A stretch of 30,000 bases of DNA from Prorocentrum cordatum (taxonomy: Eukaryota > Sar > Dinophyceae > Prorocentrales > Prorocentraceae), in NCBI GenBank assembly GCA_963575745.1, contig CAUYUJ010018653.1, positions 22,501-52,500 on the forward strand, written 5' to 3'. The first letter of the stretch is position 1, and each line of letters opens with the position of its first letter. The translations under genes and the position numbers were made by a program. The notes under the pieces were generated by a model. The model made no database searches and was not told where the DNA came from. It saw only the letters and a list, made by a program, of their open reading frames with translations. Positions 28,435-30,000 of the stretch are shown in pieces.

Positions 28435-30000
28435 TCACGCCAACCCTGTTCCAAGTTTTGGCCACTTGATGGCCCGGCGCCGGCTGGCAGCCCAACGCCC
28501 GAGCACCCCGCGGCTCAGGCAGTCCGCGGGGTTGGCTGCAGAGGGCACGTAGGCGAACTCGACGAGAGCATGCGCCCTCGATACGGCAAGCCAGCACGAT
28601 CCTGCGATCGCATTCAAATCCGGGCGACGAGACCATCCTGAGACCAATATGTTCAACGCTGACATGTTGTCTATGAAGCACAAAATGCGCTGCCCCGAAA
28701 AATCTTTAGACCACGTGTTCCAAGCGCCAGTTATGGCCAACAGTTCATACGCATTGATATGTGTTTTCCGTCTCCTCAGGATGTGTCTCCACCCGTGCGG
28801 GACAGTGCCCATGGCGTATTCACGCCGCTCGTCCTGGCCCCAAATGACTACGACCCCGACGCCTCCGGTGCCGTCGGCGTCCGTGTACATGACTGCATCA
28901 AAAGGAGAATGCATTAATTCCTGCACGCGGACTTGACACCCCGGCGAGGACGCGAGCACCACCGCCCACCATTGCAGGCACAGCTTCAGCCGGCGCGTTA
29001 AATTCCAACTCACACCAGACGCAGCCTGGCACCAATACAGTGGGCGAATGTACGCACGCCCGACACGCCCGAAGGCACGACTGCATGCGAAGGTAAATAT
29101 ACCTGCCATTTTGGCGGCCATTGCTGGGGAGAGGACGTTGTCCTGTAGCGCCTGCAACACGTCTTTCCTCCAAGATTCTGCCTTGTCCTCACTAAGAATC
29201 CACGCCACGCGATCGCTGGACACGGTGACGCGGCACCCGAGCAGAGGAATGAAACGAGACATGCCGGCAGATTTCTCTGCGTCCAGTTCCCAGCCCAAGA
29301 GACGCACTAGCTCATGGAACATGAGTTTTGCCTGGTCAGCGTTTCCCTGGACATCAACCATGAACGTGTCGTCCACGTAAATGAAAAGCACAAGGCGAAA
29401 CAATCGCCTTGCTATGGCTTTGATGGCCTGTGCACATCGCCACCAACCATACACCCCGCTGATGGCGCCGAACGGCTGCGTGAGCAACTCTGAAACCCGC
29501 CACCGATCTGCATCCGTGTCGTAAACAAGGCACCACATCAACCACGCCTGGCTGTCCGCCGGACAAACCGCTTTGAACGCACCAACGAAATCATCTTTAC
29601 CTGCTTTAACCCTGTCCGCCCCGCGTAGAAGAGCGAGGGCTGCGTGCGTGAAGTGATCGTGCGTGTCATTGAATACGCCCTCACATACGGAAGCGAAATC
29701 ATTTACGATTTGTTTGGCGAAGTTGTCAATAACGCGAACCTTCAAACGTCCTTCCCTCACCTCCTGTACGCCAAACCGTTCGACCAACAACACGTTATGG
29801 AGGTCCACTGCGTGCAGCGGAAGCCGGGGGGCCAACTTTCCCCGCTTGAAAATCCTGAGGCCGTTTGTTTGTCGCACGTGTGAGGAATGTTTTTGAAAAA
29901 GTGTGTTGTGCTCGAATCCGCACGCGTGGCGCGAGCGAATGCATGGCGCGTCCAGGGTTCCATCCCCTGTCCGCCGAGTCCTGTCCTGGGGTGCACACCT
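28435..30000 (-). CDS. Reverse transcriptase-RNase H of a tyrosine-recombinase retroelement (5' end beyond the window)
   Basis: This frame would copy the element's RNA to DNA and degrade the RNA. It is open from the last base of the window (521 visible residues), so the true start lies outside; the GTG at 29877 is not a start. Numbering from the edge: RT motif LKVRVIDNF near 86-94, motif A DDFVGAF with Asp 137, motif B QPFGAISGVY near 175, motif C YVDD at 208-211. RNase H follows with Asp in YTDADG (374), Glu in INAYELL (419), Asp in CFIDN (444) and VPSAANPADCLSRG (Asp 493), so the four catalytic acidic residues are all present. The TGA stop is at 28437-28435. The RH sequence resembles DIRS and other YR retroelements more than LINEs, and the neighbouring recombinase, rather than an integrase with DDE residues, supports that class. 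No frameshift is visible. Confidence 0.88.
   Translation of the reverse strand, partial: RCAPQDRTRRTGDGTLDAPCIRSRHACGFEHNTLFQKHSSHVRQTNGLRIFKRGKLAPRLPLHAVDLHNVLLVERFGVQEVREGRLKVRVIDNFAKQIVNDFASVCEGVFNDTHDHFTHAALALLRGADRVKAGKDDFVGAFKAVCPADSQAWLMWCLVYDTDADRWRVSELLTQPFGAISGVYGWWRCAQAIKAIARRLFRLVLFIYVDDTFMVDVQGNADQAKLMFHELVRLLGWELDAEKSAGMSRFIPLLGCRVTVSSDRVAWILSEDKAESWRKDVLQALQDNVLSPAMAAKMAGIFTFACSRAFGRVGRAYIRPLYWCQAASGVSWNLTRRLKLCLQWWAVVLASSPGCQVRVQELMHSPFDAVMYTDADGTGGVGVVVIWGQDERREYAMGTVPHGWRHILRRRKTHINAYELLAITGAWNTWSKDFSGQRILCFIDNMSALNILVSGWSRRPDLNAIAGSCWLAVSRAHALVEFAYVPSAANPADCLSRGVLGRWAASRRRAIKWPKLGTGLA

Larger units (their letters stand above)
26270..30000 (-). mobile_element. DIRS/Ngaro-type (YR) retrotransposon, right end not in window
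   Basis: The order RT, RNase H, tyrosine recombinase on one strand, with no DDE integrase or protease seen, defines a YR retroelement. Catalytic motifs of all three enzymes are intact over 3.7 kb without a stop, which suggests recent activity. No gag-like frame is visible; it may lie beyond 30000. Terminal repeats were not securely identified. The left boundary is probably between the recombinase stop (26270) and the 128-bp direct repeat that ends at 26214. Confidence 0.82.

Noticed and set aside
26218-30000. A 12-bp inverted match, AGGTGTGCACCC at 26219 and GGGTGCACACCT at the right edge, looking like terminal inverted repeats of the retroelement
   Set aside because: The reverse transcriptase frame reads through the right-hand copy to the window edge without a stop, so that copy is probably internal coding sequence. 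The core GTGCAC is self-complementary, which makes such a match easier by chance.

Overview
The window looks like nuclear DNA of a dinoflagellate. The grounds are very long introns packed with microsatellites, GC-rich coding exons, a single-repeat voltage-gated cation channel with an EF-hand tail of the type common in these protists, and a tyrosine-recombinase retroelement. A large-genome species such as a Prorocentrum or Polarella relative would fit, but that is inference. There are no bacterial-type operons, rRNA or tRNA genes, CRISPR arrays or spliced-leader relics that I could see. All convincing coding sequence is on the minus strand.

Layout. 1-9010: no gene. This is a composite higher-order repeat in which a fixed series of modules recurs about four times: CGAGACATCC modules, a CAT tract, a CATAG tract, a G-rich stretch with a GGCGCGGTC core, a 27-bp CCCCATCC element, a 'CATGGACC' module, 10-bp GGGGCCTCCT repeats, 53-bp repeats, and 10-bp repeats again. 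TA, CTC and CATA/CAGA tracts interrupt it. 9010-14812: mostly non-coding, with a TA-flanked 183-bp inverted-repeat element (MITE candidate), 83-bp and about 130-bp tandem repeats, CTC/CAT/CAA tracts and a degenerate 10-bp repeat field.

14813 to about 23930: a voltage-gated cation channel gene on the minus strand, seen as three exons. The membrane exon (about 23930-22829) carries S1-S5, pore and S6. The second exon (about 16508-16287) carries the end of S6 and the following helix. The third (about 15082-14813) carries an EF-hand-like region and the stop. The first visible intron is about 6.3 kb, and roughly half of it is simple sequence: an ATAGC pentamer tract, a 2.9-kb AGGNNN hexamer array, GTCGGC repeats and 10-bp repeats. 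The membrane exon has an in-frame TGA between S5 and the pore helix, with homology continuing in the same frame beyond it, so the gene is either broken, recoded or misassembled at one base.

24040-26215: GC-rich DNA with three copies of a stem-loop repeat, a GGA tract, a small inverted repeat and a 128-bp direct repeat. 26270-30000: a tyrosine-recombinase (DIRS/Ngaro-type) retroelement on the minus strand. A reverse transcriptase-RNase H frame runs open off the right edge and is followed by a recombinase frame with a complete catalytic set.
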